Shown one piece after another: positions 25,446 to 34,585 of a stretch of DNA of 64,000 nucleotides. The stretch covers positions 3,658,001 through 3,722,000 of the forward strand of contig NZ_CP077604.1 of the NCBI RefSeq assembly GCF_019048865.1. Reading direction: 5' to 3'. Source of the stretch: Aquihabitans sp. G128 (GTDB lineage: Bacteria > Actinomycetota > Acidimicrobiia > Acidimicrobiales > Iamiaceae). How positions within the stretch are numbered: position 1 is the first letter of the stretch; every line of letters begins with the position of its first letter. Both the position numbers and the translations under genes were made by a program. The notes beneath the pieces are model-generated. The model ran no database searches and was not told the origin of the DNA. It was given only the letters and a program-made list of their open reading frames with translations.

Positions 25446-28134
25446 CGCCACCACCGAGACCGCCGTCGCCATCACGGTCAACGGCAAGGCCATCGAGGCC
25501 CGCCAGGGCGAGCTGGTCATCGACGCCGCCGAGCGCAACGGCGTCTACATCCCGCGGTTCTGCTACCACCACCGCATGGAGCCGGTCGGCATGTGCCGGA
25601 TGTGCCTCGTGGAGGTCGACACCGGTCGCGGCCCGGCCCTCCAGCCCAGCTGCATGCTCACCGTCGCCCCCGACATGGTGGTCGAGACCGAGTCCCCGGT
25701 GGCCAAGAAGGCCCAGGACGGCATCCTCGAGTTCCTCCTGATCAACCACCCGCTCGACTGCCCGGTCTGCGACAAGGGCGGCGAGTGCCCCCTGCAGGAC
25801 CACACGGTCTCCTTCGGCCCGGGCGAGAGCCGGTTCGTCGAGGAGAAGCGGCACTACGAGAAGCCGATCTCGATCTCGGAGAACGTCTACCTCGACCGCG
25901 AGCGCTGCATCCTCTGCGATCGCTGCACCCGCTTCGCCAAGGACGTCGCCGGCGACACGCTGATCCACTTCCAGGACCGCGGCAACGGCACCCAGGTCAA
26001 CACCTTCCCGGACCACCCGTTCGCCTCGTACTTCTCGGGCAACACGGTGCAGATCTGCCCGGTCGGCGCCCTCACCGCCAAGCCCTACCGCTTCAAGGCC
26101 CGGCCGTGGGACCTCGACGTCGTCGAGTCCACCTGCCAGGGCTGCTCGGTCGGCTGCCGCATCGTCATCGACGGCTCCCGCAACGAGGTCCTCCGCTACG
26201 TCGGCGTCGACTCCGACCCCGTCAACTGGAGCTGGCTCTGCGACAAGGGCCGCTTCGGGTTCGAAGCCGTCGGCTCCGAGGACCGCCTCTCGGCCCCGCT
26301 GGTGCGCAACGAGGCCGGCGAGCTCGGCGAGGTCCGCTGGGCCGACGCCCTGGCCCAGGTGGCCAAGGCCGTCAAGGCCGGCCTCGACAAGCACGGCCCC
26401 ACCGGCACCGCCATCATCGGCGGCGCCCGGCTCACCAACGAGTCCGCCTACGCCTGGGCCAAGCTGGCCAAGGCCGTGATCGGCACCGACAACGTCGACG
26501 CCCAGCTCGGCGACGGCCTCCCGGCCGACGTCGTGGCCTCGCTGCCCCGGGCCACCATCGACGAGGCCTGCACGGCCGGCGGCACGATCCTCGTGATCGG
26601 CTCCGACCCCAAGGACGAGCTGGCGGTGCTGTTCCTGCGCATCCGCGACGCCGTCACCCGCCACGGCGCGAAGGTCGTCGAGCTCGCCCCCCGCACCACC
26701 TCGCTCAGCGAGCTGGCGGCGCACTCGCTGCGCAGCACCCCGGGCGCGGTCAACGAGCTGGTCGACCAGCTCATCGCCGGCGAGGGCGACCACGCCGCGG
26801 TGCGCGAGCTGCTCGGGGCCGAGCACCTCACCGTCCTGCTGGGCCGGGGCTCGCTGGCCGAGGCGCCCGACGCCACGGTGGCCGCCGCCGCCGCCCTGCT
26901 CGCCGCCTTCCCGAACGTGCGCTTCCTCTCCGGGCTGCGCCGCGGCAACGTCCACGGCGCGCTGGACCTGGGCCTCACCCCCGGGCTCCTGCCCGGCCGC
27001 GTCACCCTCGCCGACGGCGCCGACTGGTTCACCGAGGCCTGGGGCTCGGTGCCCGCCGAGGTCGGCCTCGAGACCGGCGAGATCCTGGCCGCCGCCGCCG
27101 ACGGCAAGATCGACACCCTGATCCTCCTGGGCGCCGACCCGCTGTCGGACTTCCCCGATCGCGAGCTGGCCAAGCGGGGCCTCGAGGGCGCCCGCACCGT
27201 GGTCGCCGTCGACACGTTCCTGAACCGCTCCTCGGCCACCGCCGATGTCGTCCTGCCCGCCGCCGGGCCCGCCGAGGTCGACGGCACCACCACCAACCTG
27301 GAGGGCCGGGTCAGCTCGGTCCGCCAGAAGGTCACGCCTCCCGGCACGGCTCGCCCCGACTGGATGATCGCCGCCGAGCTGGCCTTCCGCCTCGGCGCCG
27401 ACCTCGGGTTCACCGACGCCGTCGAGGTGTGGGCCGAGATCGAGCGGGTCTCGCCCGCCCACGCCGGCATCACCGTCGAGGCCCTCGACGCCGAGCCCGA
27501 CGGCCTGCTGGTCGGTCGCTCCACGCCCGAGCCCGCCGACGACGGTGGCGTGACCGCCGCCGAGTCCGACAACGCCGCCGAGCCCGAGGCGTCCGAGCAC
27601 GCCGCCGCGGCCGACGCAGCCGACACCGACGAAGCGGTCCAGGCCCACGAGGCGGCCGCGGCCGGCGCCGAGGCCGCCACGGCCGACGGCACCGACGCCG
27701 ACGCCGACGGCGAGGGTGAGGGCGCGGCGCCCGAGCCAGAAGAGCCCGCAACGCCGGGCCGGCCCGCCACCGTGGCCTTCGAGGCCCCGAGCTACGCGGC
27801 GCCCGCCGTCGACGCCTACTCCCTGCGGCTGGTCACGGCCCGCCGCCTCTACGACCACGGCACCCTCGTCTCCAAGGCGCCCTCGCTGGCCGGCCTCGCC
27901 GTGCCCGGCGTCCTGGTGGCCAACCCCGCCGACCTCGAGCGCCTCGGCGTGGCGGCCGGCGACAGCGTCAAGGTGTCCTCGCCCCGCGGCAGCCTCACCA
28001 CCCCGGTCGAGCCTGACGCCACCGTGCCCGCCGGCACCGTCGTGCTGTCCTGGGCGCAGGGCGACCCGTCGCCCACCGTGCTCATCGACGCCGGTGCGGC
28101 CGTCACCGAGGTCCGGGTGGAGACGAACCGATGA
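25438..28134 (+). CDS. nuoG: NADH-quinone oxidoreductase subunit G, set 1, with cluster N7 ligands and an acidic insert
   Basis: NuoG (75-kDa type, 898 residues) passes electrons from NuoF inward. Motifs: FCYHHRMEPVGMCRMC ([2Fe-2S] N1b), HPLDCPVCDKGGECPLQD (N5, with the His ligand), CILCDRC and ICPVGAL (N4), then CQGCSVGC...WLCDKGRF with a C-x2-C-x3-C-x27-C spacing, the ligand set of the extra cluster N7 found only in some bacteria. The molybdopterin-like domain follows. Residues about 700-770 are a low-complexity Ala/Glu/Asp insert (positions about 27530-27770) before a C-terminal domain of formate-dehydrogenase type (VLVANPADLERLGVAAGDSV). The start overlaps nuoF. Confidence 0.95.
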   Translation: MPDATTETAVAITVNGKAIEARQGELVIDAAERNGVYIPRFCYHHRMEPVGMCRMCLVEVDTGRGPALQPSCMLTVAPDMVVETESPVAKKAQDGILEFLLINHPLDCPVCDKGGECPLQDHTVSFGPGESRFVEEKRHYEKPISISENVYLDRERCILCDRCTRFAKDVAGDTLIHFQDRGNGTQVNTFPDHPFASYFSGNTVQICPVGALTAKPYRFKARPWDLDVVESTCQGCSVGCRIVIDGSRNEVLRYVGVDSDPVNWSWLCDKGRFGFEAVGSEDRLSAPLVRNEAGELGEVRWADALAQVAKAVKAGLDKHGPTGTAIIGGARLTNESAYAWAKLAKAVIGTDNVDAQLGDGLPADVVASLPRATIDEACTAGGTILVIGSDPKDELAVLFLRIRDAVTRHGAKVVELAPRTTSLSELAAHSLRSTPGAVNELVDQLIAGEGDHAAVRELLGAEHLTVLLGRGSLAEAPDATVAAAAALLAAFPNVRFLSGLRRGNVHGALDLGLTPGLLPGRVTLADGADWFTEAWGSVPAEVGLETGEILAAAADGKIDTLILLGADPLSDFPDRELAKRGLEGARTVVAVDTFLNRSSATADVVLPAAGPAEVDGTTTNLEGRVSSVRQKVTPPGTARPDWMIAAELAFRLGADLGFTDAVEVWAEIERVSPAHAGITVEALDAEPDGLLVGRSTPEPADDGGVTAAESDNAAEPEASEHAAAADAADTDEAVQAHEAAAAGAEAATADGTDADADGEGEGAAPEPEEPATPGRPATVAFEAPSYAAPAVDAYSLRLVTARRLYDHGTLVSKAPSLAGLAVPGVLVANPADLERLGVAAGDSVKVSSPRGSLTTPVEPDATVPAGTVVLSWAQGDPSPTVLIDAGAAVTEVRVETNR

Positions 28135-29345
28135 TCCTCGGCTTCGACCCCCTCCTCGGCGGCCACGTCGGCCTCGTGGTGGTCCTCATCGTCCTGGTGA
28201 AGGCCGCCCTCACCCTCGGCATCTGCCTGATCGCCACCATGCTGATGATCTGGTTCGAGCGGAAGATCATCTCGGACCTGCAGAACCGCATCGGCCCGAA
28301 CCGGGCCGGTCCCTGGGGCATCCTCCAGACCCTGGCCGACGGCCTGAAGGTGATCCTCAAAGAGGACCTCATCCCCGACAAGTCCGACCGCCTGGTCTTC
28401 CGTCTGGCCCCGGTGCTCACCATGGTCCCGGCCTTCATCACCTTCGGCCTGATCCCGCTCGGCGGCGACTTCAGCGACGGCAAGGGCGGGGCCGTCCACA
28501 TGTTCGGCCACGACACCTTCCTGCAGCTGGCCAACCCCGACGCCGGCGTGCTGGTGATCCTGGCCATGTCCTCCATCGCCGTCTACGGCGTCATGCTCGC
28601 CGGCTGGTCCTCGGGCTCGAAGTACCCGCTGCTCGGCTCGGTCCGCGCCAGCGCCCAGATGGTCTCCTACGAAGCAGCGCTCGGCCTGTCGGTGCTCGCC
28701 GTCGTCCTGGTGAGCGGCAACGGCGGCTCCGGCCTCGGCACCCTCACCACCAACGGCATCGTCAACGCCCAGGCCCCGTGGGGCTGGAACCTGTGGGTCA
28801 CCGGCCTCATCCCGTTCGTGATCTTCTCCATGGCCGCCACCGCCGAGCTCAACCGCCCGCCGTTCGACCTCGTCGAGGCCGAGCAGGAGCTGGTCGGCTC
28901 GTTCCAGACGGAGTACTCCGGCTTCCGGTTCGCCATCTTCTACCTGGCCGAGTTCCTCAACGCCGTCACCATGGGCGCCATCATCGTGACCCTGTTCCTG
29001 GGCGGGCCCGCCGGCCCCCGGATCATCGGCCCCGGCTGGCTGTGGGGCTTCGTCTGGTTCTTCCTCAAGCTGATCGTGATCCTCTACGCCTTCGTGTGGA
29101 CCCGGGCCTCGGTGCCCCGCGTGCGCTACGACCAGCTCATGGACCTCGGCTGGAAGGTGCTCATCCCGCTCTCGCTGGGCTGGATGCTGCTCCTGGTGGC
29201 CATCCGGGTCGGCTCCGACGCCGGCTGGAACCCGTTCCTCACCGTCGCCATCGGCGCCGCCACCATGGCAGCCGGCTACGGCACGTTGAACCTCGCGCAG
29301 CGTGCGTCGAGGCGGAACCGCGAGCTCGAAGGAGCGATCGACTGA
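28131..29345 (+). CDS. nuoH: NADH-quinone oxidoreductase subunit H, set 1
   Basis: NuoH (ND1) is an eight-helix membrane subunit lining the quinone entry channel and the first proton path. The 404-residue product has IWFERKIISDLQNRIGPNRAGP, the loop AELNRPPFDLVEAEQELV with the conserved acidic residues, and TEYSGFRFAIFYLAEFLN. It overlaps nuoG by 4 bp (ATGA) and nuoI by one base. It is longer than set 2 NuoH by about 60 residues at the N- and C-termini. Confidence 0.96.
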   Translation: MILGFDPLLGGHVGLVVVLIVLVKAALTLGICLIATMLMIWFERKIISDLQNRIGPNRAGPWGILQTLADGLKVILKEDLIPDKSDRLVFRLAPVLTMVPAFITFGLIPLGGDFSDGKGGAVHMFGHDTFLQLANPDAGVLVILAMSSIAVYGVMLAGWSSGSKYPLLGSVRASAQMVSYEAALGLSVLAVVLVSGNGGSGLGTLTTNGIVNAQAPWGWNLWVTGLIPFVIFSMAATAELNRPPFDLVEAEQELVGSFQTEYSGFRFAIFYLAEFLNAVTMGAIIVTLFLGGPAGPRIIGPGWLWGFVWFFLKLIVILYAFVWTRASVPRVRYDQLMDLGWKVLIPLSLGWMLLLVAIRVGSDAGWNPFLTVAIGAATMAAGYGTLNLAQRASRRNRELEGAID

Positions 29346-30067
29346 TGGGCTACCTCGGAGGGTTCCTCGTCACGTTCCGGCAGCGGGGCAAGAAGCAGCG
29401 CAACACCCGCGAGTACGCCAAGGGCGAGGGCGGCAAGCGCGACAAGCCGGAGCGGCTGCACGGCCGCCACGTCCTCAACCGCTACGAGGACGGCATGGAG
29501 AAGTGCATCGGCTGCGAGCTCTGCGCCGGCGTCTGCCCCGCCAAGTGCATCTACGTCCGCGGCCAGGACAACGACCCGGCCGACCCCGTGTCGCCGGGCG
29601 AGCGGTTCGGGTTCGTCTACGAGATCAACTACCTGCGCTGCATCCACTGCGACCTGTGCGTGGAGGCCTGCCCCACCGAGGCCATCACCGAGAGCAAGCT
29701 CTTCGAGTTCTCCTTCACCAACCGCCAGGACGCCATCTACACCAAGGCCGAGCTGGTGGTCACCGACGACGGCATGCCCCAGCAGCTCCCCTGGGAGGAC
29801 TGGACCGACCTCGCAACGGTCGCCCACCAGTCCTCGGCCTGGGTCCGCGCCACCGCCCCCGGCGGCGCCGCGGCCTACGAGGGCAAGGTCGGTTGGAGCG
29901 GCGAGCTCGGCTTCGGCGTGAAGCCCCCGGAGGCCGGCCAGTCCGGCGGCGCCTCCGTCGGCACGCTGCCCTACCTCCCGTCGGCCGAGCACGCCGGGCC
30001 CGACGCCCACGCCACCGTGCACGAGGTCGATCCCGAGGCCGTCCACGAGCACGGGGAGGGCCACTGA
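29345..30067 (+). CDS. nuoI: NADH-quinone oxidoreductase subunit I, set 1
   Basis: NuoI carries clusters N6a and N6b between the peripheral arm and NuoB. The 240-residue product has the two ligand motifs [12 protein letters not shown] and [12 protein letters not shown], with [16 protein letters not shown] between them. The tail after about residue 160 is a long variable extension rich in Ala, Gly and His (ending HEHGEGH), not needed for the Fe-S fold. Start ATG 29345 overlaps the nuoH stop. Confidence 0.95.
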   Translation: MGYLGGFLVTFRQRGKKQRNTREYAKGEGGKRDKPERLHGRHVLNRYEDGMEKCIGCELCAGVCPAKCIYVRGQDNDPADPVSPGERFGFVYEINYLRCIHCDLCVEACPTEAITESKLFEFSFTNRQDAIYTKAELVVTDDGMPQQLPWEDWTDLATVAHQSSAWVRATAPGGAAAYEGKVGWSGELGFGVKPPEAGQSGGASVGTLPYLPSAEHAGPDAHATVHEVDPEAVHEHGEGH

Positions 30068-30639
30068 TGGAGTGGTTCGTCTTCGTGGCCGGCGCCATCA
30101 TCTGCCTCGCCGGCGCCATCGGCGTGGTCACCTCGGAGAACCCGGTCCACTCGGCGCTCAGCCTGGTGGGCACCCTCTTCGGCATCGCCGTGCTGTTCAT
30201 CGCCCAGGACGCCGAGTTCCTGGCGGCGGTGCAGATCATCGTCTACGCCGGCGCCATCGTGGTCCTGTTCCTGTTCGTGATCATGCTGCTCGGCGTCGAC
30301 AGCTCCGAGGACATCCGGGTCGAGCCGCTCAGCGGCCAGCGCACCTGGGCCGGCGTGGCCGGCGTGCTCCTCGCCGGCGGCCTGGTGTGCGTGGTCTGGT
30401 TCGGCCAGACCACCGGCGCCCGGTCGACCGCTGCTCGCAACGACCCGAACCTGCCGAACGTCACCCAGATCGGCCGCCTGATCTTCACCGACTACCTGTG
30501 GGCCTTCGAGATCACCTCGGTCCTGCTGGTCATCGCCGTGGTGGGCGCCGTCACCCTGGCCCGCCACCGCCACGAAGCCCTCGTCGACGAGCCCCCGGCC
30601 GACGAGATCCCCGCTCCCGCAGAGGAGGTGGCGTCGTGA
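30067..30639 (+). CDS. nuoJ: NADH-quinone oxidoreductase subunit J, set 1
   Basis: NuoJ (ND6) is a five-helix membrane subunit near the quinone site. The 190-residue product has the family pattern [51 protein letters not shown], including the pi-bulge helix. The C-terminal tail is acidic and proline-rich. It is linked to nuoI by TGATG and overlaps nuoK by 4 bp. Confidence 0.94.
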   Translation: MEWFVFVAGAIICLAGAIGVVTSENPVHSALSLVGTLFGIAVLFIAQDAEFLAAVQIIVYAGAIVVLFLFVIMLLGVDSSEDIRVEPLSGQRTWAGVAGVLLAGGLVCVVWFGQTTGARSTAARNDPNLPNVTQIGRLIFTDYLWAFEITSVLLVIAVVGAVTLARHRHEALVDEPPADEIPAPAEEVAS

Positions 30640-30953
30640 TCCTCGCCGCTGCTCCCGGCCCCGAGTGGTACCTCACCCTCTCGGCCCTCCTGTTCGCCAT
30701 CGGCACCGTCGGCGTGCTGATCCGCCGCAACCCGCTGGTGATGTTCATGTGCGTCGAGCTGATGCTCAACGCGGTGAACCTCACCTTCGTCACCCTGGCC
30801 CGCCAGCTCGACGACCTCGGCGGCCAGGTCGCGGTGTTCTTCGTCCTGGTGGTCGCGGCAGCCGAGGTCGTGGTCGGCCTCGGGATCATCGTGTCCATCT
30901 TCCGCCGTCGCCAAGGCGCCACCGCCGACGACCTGTCGCTGCTGAAGGGCTGA
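30636..30953 (+). CDS. nuoK: NADH-quinone oxidoreductase subunit K, set 1
   Basis: NuoK (ND4L) is a three-helix subunit with two buried Glu residues in its proton path. Both are visible, in [15 protein letters not shown] and [18 protein letters not shown]. The product has 105 residues. GTG 30636 overlaps the nuoJ stop and has AGAGGAGG about 8 nt upstream, which fixes the start. Confidence 0.94.
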   Translation: MILAAAPGPEWYLTLSALLFAIGTVGVLIRRNPLVMFMCVELMLNAVNLTFVTLARQLDDLGGQVAVFFVLVVAAAEVVVGLGIIVSIFRRRQGATADDLSLLKG

Positions 30954-30962
30954 GCGGAACCC

Positions 30963-32927
30963 ATGCACGACCTGCTCTTCCTCATCCCTGCCCTGCCCCT
31001 GGCCGGGTTCCTCTTCCTCGTCTTCTTCGGCAAGCGCCTCGGCGAGCCGCTGGCCGGCTGGCTGGCCACCGGTGCCGTCGGCTCGGCGTTCCTGGCCACC
31101 GTCGCGGTGTTCGTCGACCTGGTGGGCAAGAGCTCGCACGAGCGGGCCCTGACCCAGACGCTGTTCACCTGGCTGCCGGTGGGCGGGCTCAAGGTCGACG
31201 TCGGCTTCCTGGCCGACCCGCTCTCGGTGACCATGCTGCTGTTCGTCACCGGGATCGCCACGCTGATCCACCTGTACGCCATCGGCTACATGCACGGCGA
31301 CCCGCGGTTCAGCAAGTTCTTCGTCTACCTGAACCTGTTCGTCTTCTCGATGATCATGCTGGTGCTGGGCGACAACCTGCTGCTCACCTTCCTCGGGTGG
31401 GAGGGCGTCGGCGCCTGCTCGTACTTCCTCATCTCCTTCTGGCACGAGGTCGACGCCAACGCCTCCGCCGGCAAGAAGGCCTTCGTCACCAACCGCATCG
31501 GTGACTTCGGCTTCATGGTGGCGATCTTCTTCACCTTCCAGTCGCTCGGCACGCTCAACTACCACGGCATCGTGGCCGCCTCGCCCACCCTGGCCACCAC
31601 CACCGCCACGGCCATCGCCGCCATGCTCTTCCTGGGGGCGGCGGGCAAGTCGGCCCAGCTGCCGCTCTACGTCTGGCTGCCCGACGCCATGGCCGGCCCC
31701 ACCCCGGTCTCGGCGCTCATCCACGCCGCCACCATGGTCACCGCCGGCGTCTACCTGCTCACCCGCATGAACCCGATCCTGGCCCTCTCGGCCAGCTGGG
31801 TGCCGTGGCTGATCGCCATCGTGGGCGCCGCCACCGCCCTGTTCGCCGCCACCATCGCGGTGGCCCAGAACGACATCAAGAAGGTGCTGGCGTACTCCAC
31901 GGTCAGCCAGCTCGGCTACATGTTCCTGGCCGTCGGCTCCGGCGCCTACGTGGCCGCCATCTTCCACATGGTCACCCACGCCTTCTTCAAGGCCCTGATG
32001 TTCCTGGGCTCGGGCTCGGTCATCCACGGCATGGAGGACGAGCAGGACATGCGCCGCATGGGCGGGCTGTTCAAGGTCATGAAGGTCACGTCGGTGACCT
32101 TCATCATCGGCTTCCTCGCCATCGCCGGGATCATCCCGTTCGCCGGCTTCTGGTCCAAGGACGAGATCCTGCTCTCGGCGTTCGGCAAGAGCCCCGTGCT
32201 CTGGGTGGCCGGCCTGGTGACCGCCATCCTCACCGCCTTCTACATGGGCCGCCAGGTCTTCATGGTCTTCTTCGGCGAGCCCAAGTGGGACCGCCCGCTC
32301 GAAGAGGCGGTGCCCGACCTGCACGCCGAGCGCGCCGAGTCGGGCGTCCACCCCGGCCACGGGGTCGGCCCCAACGAGGCCATCCACCCCCACGAGTCCG
32401 GCTGGAAGATGACCCTCCCGCTGGTGGTCCTCGCCGGCTTCGCCACCGTCGCCGGCGGGCTCAACCTGCCGCTGTTCGACCGCACCAAGTTCCTGGAGCA
32501 CTGGCTGGAGCCGGTGGTGGAGCTCGGTGAGCGCCACGTCCACCAGTCCACCGCCACCACGGTCACGCTGGCCATGGTCGCCCTCGCCGGCGCGATCGCC
32601 GGGATCCTCGGTGCCGCCGCCATCTACCTCGGCAAGAAGCGCGAGCTGGCCAAGAAGGTCGAGCAGCCCGTCCTCGCCCGGGGCTGGCTCTACGACAGCA
32701 CCATCACCGCCTTCATGGGCGGGCCGGGCCGCAAGGCCTTCGACGCGGTCGCCTGGTTCGACCGCACCGTCATCGACGGCGCCGTCAACGGCGTCGCCAC
32801 GGGCATCGGGTCCGGTTCGGGCCAGGCCCGCCGGACCCAGTCCGGCTACGTCCGCAACTACGCCCTCGGCCTCGCCATCGGCGCGGTCGTGATCGCCGGG
32901 CTCCTCATCTCGAAGGCGGTCTACTGA
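30963..32927 (+). CDS. nuoL: NADH-quinone oxidoreductase subunit L, set 1
   Basis: NuoL (ND5) is the distal antiporter-like proton pump with the long lateral helix. The 654-residue product has FLGWEGVGACSYFLI (key Glu), GAAGKSAQLPLYVWLPDAMAGPTPVSALIHAATMVTAGVYLL (key Lys and His), IKKVLAYSTVSQLGYMFL, and the C-terminal lateral-helix region. A short His-rich loop (VHPGHGVGPNEAIHPHESG, about residues 460-480) precedes the last helices. Set 2 NuoL is 100 residues longer because of a different insert. Confidence 0.96.
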   Translation: MHDLLFLIPALPLAGFLFLVFFGKRLGEPLAGWLATGAVGSAFLATVAVFVDLVGKSSHERALTQTLFTWLPVGGLKVDVGFLADPLSVTMLLFVTGIATLIHLYAIGYMHGDPRFSKFFVYLNLFVFSMIMLVLGDNLLLTFLGWEGVGACSYFLISFWHEVDANASAGKKAFVTNRIGDFGFMVAIFFTFQSLGTLNYHGIVAASPTLATTTATAIAAMLFLGAAGKSAQLPLYVWLPDAMAGPTPVSALIHAATMVTAGVYLLTRMNPILALSASWVPWLIAIVGAATALFAATIAVAQNDIKKVLAYSTVSQLGYMFLAVGSGAYVAAIFHMVTHAFFKALMFLGSGSVIHGMEDEQDMRRMGGLFKVMKVTSVTFIIGFLAIAGIIPFAGFWSKDEILLSAFGKSPVLWVAGLVTAILTAFYMGRQVFMVFFGEPKWDRPLEEAVPDLHAERAESGVHPGHGVGPNEAIHPHESGWKMTLPLVVLAGFATVAGGLNLPLFDRTKFLEHWLEPVVELGERHVHQSTATTVTLAMVALAGAIAGILGAAAIYLGKKRELAKKVEQPVLARGWLYDSTITAFMGGPGRKAFDAVAWFDRTVIDGAVNGVATGIGSGSGQARRTQSGYVRNYALGLAIGAVVIAGLLISKAVY

Positions 32928-34585
32928 TGGGAGCCCTCGTGCTCGCAGCCGAAGCGGCCCACGGCGCTCCGGACTTCCCGATCCTCACCGCGGTGGTGCT
33001 CACCCCGGTGGTGGGCTCGATCCTGGTGGCGCTCATCTCCAAGCGCCGGCCCGAGATCGCCAAGCAGGCGGCGGTGCTCTTCGCCCTGGCCACCGCCGGG
33101 CTCTCCATCGGCATCCTGGCCCTCTTCAAGACCCACGACGCCGGGTTCCAGCTGGTGGACCACCACGGCTGGATCGCCGATCCCACCATCTCGTGGACGC
33201 TCGGCGTCGACGGCATCAGCCTCTGGCTGGTGGTGCTCACCGGGATCCTGTTCCCGATCGCCATGCTCGGCGCCCCGCCGCACCACGACGACAAGCCCTT
33301 CTACGCCTGGCTGCTCCTGCTGGAGGCCGGCTGCCTGGGCGCCTTCCTGTCGCTCGACACCTTCCTCTTCTTCCTCTTCTTCGAGATCGTCCTGGTCCCG
33401 ATGTACTTCCTCATCAGCGGCTGGGGCTACGACCTCCGCAAGTACGCGGCCACCAAGTTCTTCCTCTACACGATGTTCGGCTCGGCCTTCATGCTGGTGG
33501 GCACCATCGCCACCGCCTACCTCCACGCCAAGGGCGGGCCGGTCACCTTCGACCTGCGCACCCTGGCCGAGGGCCAGGACATCATCTCCAAGACCACCGG
33601 CCGCTGGCTGTTCCTCTCCTTCGCCATCGCCTTCGCCGTGAAGGTCCCGCTGTTCCCGTTCCACACCTGGCTGCCCGACGCCCACACCCAGGCGCCCACC
33701 GCCGGCTCGGTCATCCTGGCCGGGGTCATGCTGAAGCTCGGCACCTACGGCTTCCTGCGCTTCGGGCTCTACCTCTTCCCGGAGGCCGCCGTCTGGGCCG
33801 CTCCCGGCATGGTCACCCTCGGCGTCATCGGCATCGTCTACGGCGCCGTCTGCGCCACCATGCAGAAGGACCTCAAGCGGATCATCGCCTACTCCTCGGT
33901 GGCCCACCTCGGGTTCATCGCGCTGGGCACCTTCTCGCTGACCACCCAGGGCCTGCAGGGCGGCGTGTTCCAGATGGTGGCCCACGGCATCACCACCGGC
34001 GCCCTGTTCATGCTCTGCGGCTTCATCTACGAGCGCCGCCACACCTACAAGCTCGAGCACCTCAACGGCCTGCAGAAGCCGGCGCCCATCCTGGCCGCGG
34101 TGTTCACCGTGGTCATGCTGGCGTCCATCGGCCTGCCCGGGCTGAACGGCTTCGTCGGCGAGTTCGTGATCCTCCAGGGCTCGTTCCTCACCCGCCGCTG
34201 GTGGACCGTCGTGGCCGTCACCGGCGTGATCCTGGCCGCCCTCTACCTGCTGTGGGCCTACCAGCGGGTCTTCCACGGCACGCCGGACGACGACAACGCC
34301 AAGGTCGGGGACCTCAAGCTCGGCGAGGGCCTGGCCATCGCCCCGCTGGTGGCGATCATCGTCATCATGGGCGTGTACCCGAAGCCGATCTTCGACCGCA
34401 TCCAGCCCGCCGTCGACCGCCTCGTGCGCCACGTCGAGGACAACTCCGACTACCGCCAGCCCAAGGTCGCCGACGAGGGCGAGAAGGTCGTGCCCGAGGA
34501 CGAGCGCCGCCACGAGGGCGAGCCCTCCGAGGGCCACGACGCCGAGGGCGCCCACGCCGGCGCCGACCAGGAGGGTGGCAACTGA
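32927..34585 (+). CDS. nuoM: NADH-quinone oxidoreductase subunit M, set 1
   Basis: NuoM (ND4) is the middle antiporter-like pump. The 552-residue product has FFEIVLVPMYFLISGWG (key Glu), VPLFPFHTWLPDAHTQAPTAGSVILAGVMLKLGTYGF (key Lys) and DLKRIIAYSSVAHLGFI. The C-terminus after about residue 500 is a soluble, charged tail (EGEPSEGHDAEGAHAGADQ). It is coupled to nuoL and nuoN by one-base overlaps. Confidence 0.96.
   Translation: MGALVLAAEAAHGAPDFPILTAVVLTPVVGSILVALISKRRPEIAKQAAVLFALATAGLSIGILALFKTHDAGFQLVDHHGWIADPTISWTLGVDGISLWLVVLTGILFPIAMLGAPPHHDDKPFYAWLLLLEAGCLGAFLSLDTFLFFLFFEIVLVPMYFLISGWGYDLRKYAATKFFLYTMFGSAFMLVGTIATAYLHAKGGPVTFDLRTLAEGQDIISKTTGRWLFLSFAIAFAVKVPLFPFHTWLPDAHTQAPTAGSVILAGVMLKLGTYGFLRFGLYLFPEAAVWAAPGMVTLGVIGIVYGAVCATMQKDLKRIIAYSSVAHLGFIALGTFSLTTQGLQGGVFQMVAHGITTGALFMLCGFIYERRHTYKLEHLNGLQKPAPILAAVFTVVMLASIGLPGLNGFVGEFVILQGSFLTRRWWTVVAVTGVILAALYLLWAYQRVFHGTPDDDNAKVGDLKLGEGLAIAPLVAIIVIMGVYPKPIFDRIQPAVDRLVRHVEDNSDYRQPKVADEGEKVVPEDERRHEGEPSEGHDAEGAHAGADQEGGN

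Noticed and set aside
27530-27770. The acidic Ala/Glu/Asp stretch of nuoG as a frameshift or a separate gene
   Set aside because: The frame is continuous on both sides and a family C-terminal domain follows, so it is a linker insert.
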